From Caulobacteraceae bacterium (GTDB lineage Bacteria > Pseudomonadota > Alphaproteobacteria > Caulobacterales > Caulobacteraceae): a stretch of DNA of 45,031 nucleotides. Under the pieces are notes generated by a model. It had not been told where the DNA came from and did no database searches. It saw nothing but the letters and a program-made list of their open reading frames with translations. The number at the start of each line of letters is the position of its first letter. The stretch's first letter is position 1. The position numbers and the translations under genes were made by a program. Positions 43,218 through 45,031 of the stretch are shown here, piece by piece. The stretch covers positions 1-45,031 of the forward strand of contig CANCJE010000007.1 of NCBI GenBank assembly GCA_947378235.1, read 5' to 3'.

Positions 43218-44045
43218 ATGGCTTATGAAGATATTCTCTATCGCGTTGATGATGGCGTCGCGGTCATCACCCTAAACCGTCCGGACCGGCTCAATGCGTG
43301 GCGCGGTCAGATGGCCATGGATGTGCGTGCGGCCATGCGCGCCGCAAGCGATGATCCTGCCGTGAGCGTGATCGTCCTGACCGGCGCGGGACGCGGCTTC
43401 TGTGCCGGGGCCGACATGAACAATTTGCAGACCATTCAGTCCGGCGACAGCTCCGCCCGATCATCAGCGGCCGCCGCACCGGATGCGCCGTTTGATCCGG
43501 CCAGCCGCAAGGATTTTCAGACCGCCAATTCCTACTTCCCCTCGGTGCCAAAGCCGATCATCGGGGCCATCAATGGGGCCTGCGCAGGGCTTGGCCTTGT
43601 CATCGCACTCTATTGCGACATCCGGTTTGCGGCTGACACGGCCAAGTTCACCACGGCCTTTTCCCGGCGCGGTCTGATTGCGGAACATGGGGTGAGTTGG
43701 CTCTTGCCGCGCCTGGTGGGCATTGCCAATGCCGCAGACCTGCTGTTCTCAGCCCGCGTGATCGAGGGGGCGGAGGCTCAAGCCTTGGGCCTCGTCAACC
43801 GGGTCGTGCCGCACGAGCACCTAGAGCGTGAGGTCATGGCCTATGCCCATATGCTGGCCAAACACGTCTCGCCTCGGTCGATGCGCGAGATGAAGCGGGA
43901 AATCTGGAATGGCCTGTTCCAGTCCTTGGGCGAGGCGATTGACGATGCCAATCAAGACATGCTGGCCAGCTTTGCGTCCGAAGATTTCAAAGAGGGTGTG
44001 GCCCACTTCGTCGAAAAACGTCCGGCGAATTTCACAGGGCGTTGA
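43218..44045 (+). CDS. Enoyl-CoA hydratase/isomerase family protein (crotonase fold)
   Basis: A 275-residue crotonase acting on an acyl-CoA. The oxyanion-hole segments GFCAGADM (61-67) and INGACAGLGL (118-127) are present. The two glutamates of a classical hydratase are not at their usual places: the first (in GGGCELA) is replaced, while E156 sits in GLIAEHGVSWLLPRLVG, a position used by isomerase-type members such as PaaG. So an isomerase or other acyl-CoA reaction is as likely as hydration. ATG 43218 is preceded by AGCGAGGAAA. A promoter is probably in the repeat-rich region upstream. Confidence 0.85.
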   Translation: MAYEDILYRVDDGVAVITLNRPDRLNAWRGQMAMDVRAAMRAASDDPAVSVIVLTGAGRGFCAGADMNNLQTIQSGDSSARSSAAAAPDAPFDPASRKDFQTANSYFPSVPKPIIGAINGACAGLGLVIALYCDIRFAADTAKFTTAFSRRGLIAEHGVSWLLPRLVGIANAADLLFSARVIEGAEAQALGLVNRVVPHEHLEREVMAYAHMLAKHVSPRSMREMKREIWNGLFQSLGEAIDDANQDMLASFASEDFKEGVAHFVEKRPANFTGR

Positions 44046-44085
44046 CGGGTTGGCTTGACCCGCTGCTGGGGGTCGTGAACAAGGG

Positions 44086-44108
44086 CGCAAGGCCGGTTGG
44101 GCCTTGCG
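44086..44108 (+). promoter_or_regulatory. Perfect hairpin before the Gre-type factor
   Basis: CGCAAGGCC (44086-44094), loop GGTTG, GGCCTTGCG (44100-44108): a 9-base-pair perfect stem with a 5-base loop. It lies 40 bases after the crotonase stop and 12 before the Gre-type ATG. No U-tract follows, so it could be a weak terminator or a hairpin controlling translation of the next gene. Confidence 0.5.
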
Positions 44109-44120
44109 GAACCTGAACCC

Positions 44121-44606
44121 ATGAGCGTGGCCTTTACCAAGGAAGAGGATAGCGAGGCGGCGGCGGCGAACCTGCCCGATCGTCCGATCTCGTCCCATCC
44201 CAATCTGGTCACTGCCAGTGGTCTTGCCCTGATCGAGACGGCTTTGGCGCAGGCGCAAGCGTCCTATGGGTCTGCTCAGGCGGACGGTGGGATCAATACC
44301 GACCGCACGGCGATGGCGCGCGCGACCCGCGACCTGCGCTATTGGTCAGCCCGCCGGGCGACGGCTCAGTTGATCGAGCCGACCGGGGTGCCGGATGAGG
44401 TGATGTTTGGTCGCCGTGTCACTCTCGACCGGGAAGATGGCCGTCGGCAGATCTTCCGTATCGTCGGTGAAGACGAGGCTGATCCGGCCAAGGGGGCCAT
44501 CTCCTACCTTTCACCGATTGCCCGAGGCGTGCTGGGCAAGTCGGTGGGCGATGTGGTCGAGGTCGGCGGCGCCGAGGTCGAGATTGTGGCGGTCGAAAGC
44601 CTTTAG
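44121..44606 (+). CDS. GreA/GreB-type transcript cleavage factor
   Basis: A 161-residue member of the GreA/GreB/Rnk group. The C-terminal FKBP-like domain is plain: VMFGRRVTLDREDG, then FRIVGEDEADPAKGAISYLS and PIARGVLGKSVGDVVEV. The N-terminal helical part (about 30-75) is short and has few acidic residues at its tip, so it may not reactivate stalled RNA polymerase in the classical way. Such short Gre-like proteins occur in Caulobacterales beside canonical GreA. ATG 44121 is preferred over a TTG at 44097. Its stop overlaps that of the convergent crotonase by four bases. Confidence 0.82.
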   Translation: MSVAFTKEEDSEAAAANLPDRPISSHPNLVTASGLALIETALAQAQASYGSAQADGGINTDRTAMARATRDLRYWSARRATAQLIEPTGVPDEVMFGRRVTLDREDGRRQIFRIVGEDEADPAKGAISYLSPIARGVLGKSVGDVVEVGGAEVEIVAVESL

Positions 44607-45031
44607 CGGCCCTCAAACACGGCCGGGCGCTTTTCCATGAAGGACAACATGCCTTCGCGGGCGTCGGCGGTCTTGAGCAGCGGCATCAGTTGCAAGAACA
44701 CGTGATGGACGTGGTCGTTAAAGGTCTGGGACAGGCCCATCCGCATCATCCGCTTTGAGGCCTGTACGGCGAGCGGGGCATTGGCGGCAATCTCGTGGGC
44801 CAAAGCCATGGCGCGGGGCATGACCTCGGCCTCATCGACCACGACCGATACCAGACCCATGGCCTCGGACTCGGTGGCATTGAGGGTGCGGCCGGTAAAG
44901 ATCAGCTCTGCGGCCTTGGACCAACCGATCATGCGGGGCAAGAACCAGGTCCCGCCCGACTCCGGCACGATCCCGCGCTTGACGAAGGCGGCTGAAAGCT
45001 TTGCGCCCTTGGCCATGATGCGGATATCGCA
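44603..45031 (-). CDS. Enoyl-CoA hydratase/isomerase family protein, 5' end outside window
   Basis: The C-terminal 142 residues of a second crotonase; the frame continues past the right edge as CDIRIMAKGAKLSAAF, the usual core after the second oxyanion segment, so the gene is incomplete here and the ATG at 45016 is internal. It has RGIVPESGGTWFLPRMIG, with Glu in the isomerase-type position, and ends FMEKRPAVFEGR, closely similar to FVEKRPANFTGR of the gene at 43218. The two are paralogues in inverted orientation around the Gre-type gene. Confidence 0.88.
   Translation of the reverse strand, partial: CDIRIMAKGAKLSAAFVKRGIVPESGGTWFLPRMIGWSKAAELIFTGRTLNATESEAMGLVSVVVDEAEVMPRAMALAHEIAANAPLAVQASKRMMRMGLSQTFNDHVHHVFLQLMPLLKTADAREGMLSFMEKRPAVFEGR

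Overview
The window looks like chromosomal DNA of a stalked-bacterium-type alphaproteobacterium (order Caulobacterales). The main reasons are a leuA / mreB-mreC-mreD-mrdA-rodA arrangement I associate with Caulobacter, a TipN-like polarity protein (two membrane segments followed by a very long coiled coil), and one promoter that fits the Caulobacter housekeeping consensus closely. The DNA is GC-rich and tightly packed, with many 4-base gene overlaps. I see no rRNA, tRNA, CRISPR, prophage or insertion sequence. The accessory signal consists of arsenic resistance genes and families of small palindromic intergenic repeats.

Layout. 1-4584: polyprenyl diphosphate synthase, converging on an aspC to WecA/MraY-like transferase pair, then a repeat-filled gap and a TVP38/DedA-type membrane protein. 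4585-8273: a leuA control region with a probably leaderless 32-residue upstream ORF, leuA, and two tandem EamA-type transporters. 8274-14448: the rod-shape operon mreBCD-mrdA-rodA. 14445-18095: two alpha/beta hydrolases (epoxide hydrolase-like, proline iminopeptidase), a Bcr/CflA-type efflux pump and a DUF423 protein. 18220-21939: a translationally coupled trio (CrtC/AttH-like protein, ACAD10/11-like small-molecule kinase, small DUF6285-like protein) followed by an MFS carrier. 21956-27050: a repeat, Ala-Glu epimerase, TipN-like protein, a small conserved protein and an orphan ParA-like ATPase. 27214-33185: a PQQ/heme c alcohol dehydrogenase divergent from a TonB receptor that lacks a visible signal peptide, then an exported M14-like AstE/AspA-family hydrolase and a MAPEG protein. 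33230-37090: arsR-acr3-arsC, an unknown gene and a malonyl-CoA synthetase, all in one direction. 37091-45031: a dense repeat cluster, a fatty acyl-CoA synthetase, an FAD oxidoreductase, a hydrolase fused to a membrane domain, more repeats, and two crotonase-family genes flanking a Gre-type elongation factor.

How it works together. The core blocks are envelope growth and polarity (polyprenyl synthase, WecA/MraY-like enzyme, mre/mrd genes, TipN, muropeptide epimerase), leucine synthesis with probable leader-peptide control, arsenic detoxification, and fatty acid or CoA metabolism (two acyl-CoA synthetases, two crotonases, kinase trio). The most interesting leads are the leuA leader, the CrtC-like/kinase/DUF6285-like operon, the possible PQQ-scavenging pair, the composite palindromic repeats, and the repeated use of 4-base stop-codon overlaps at convergent gene ends. 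All family names come from recalled motifs; no database search was run.
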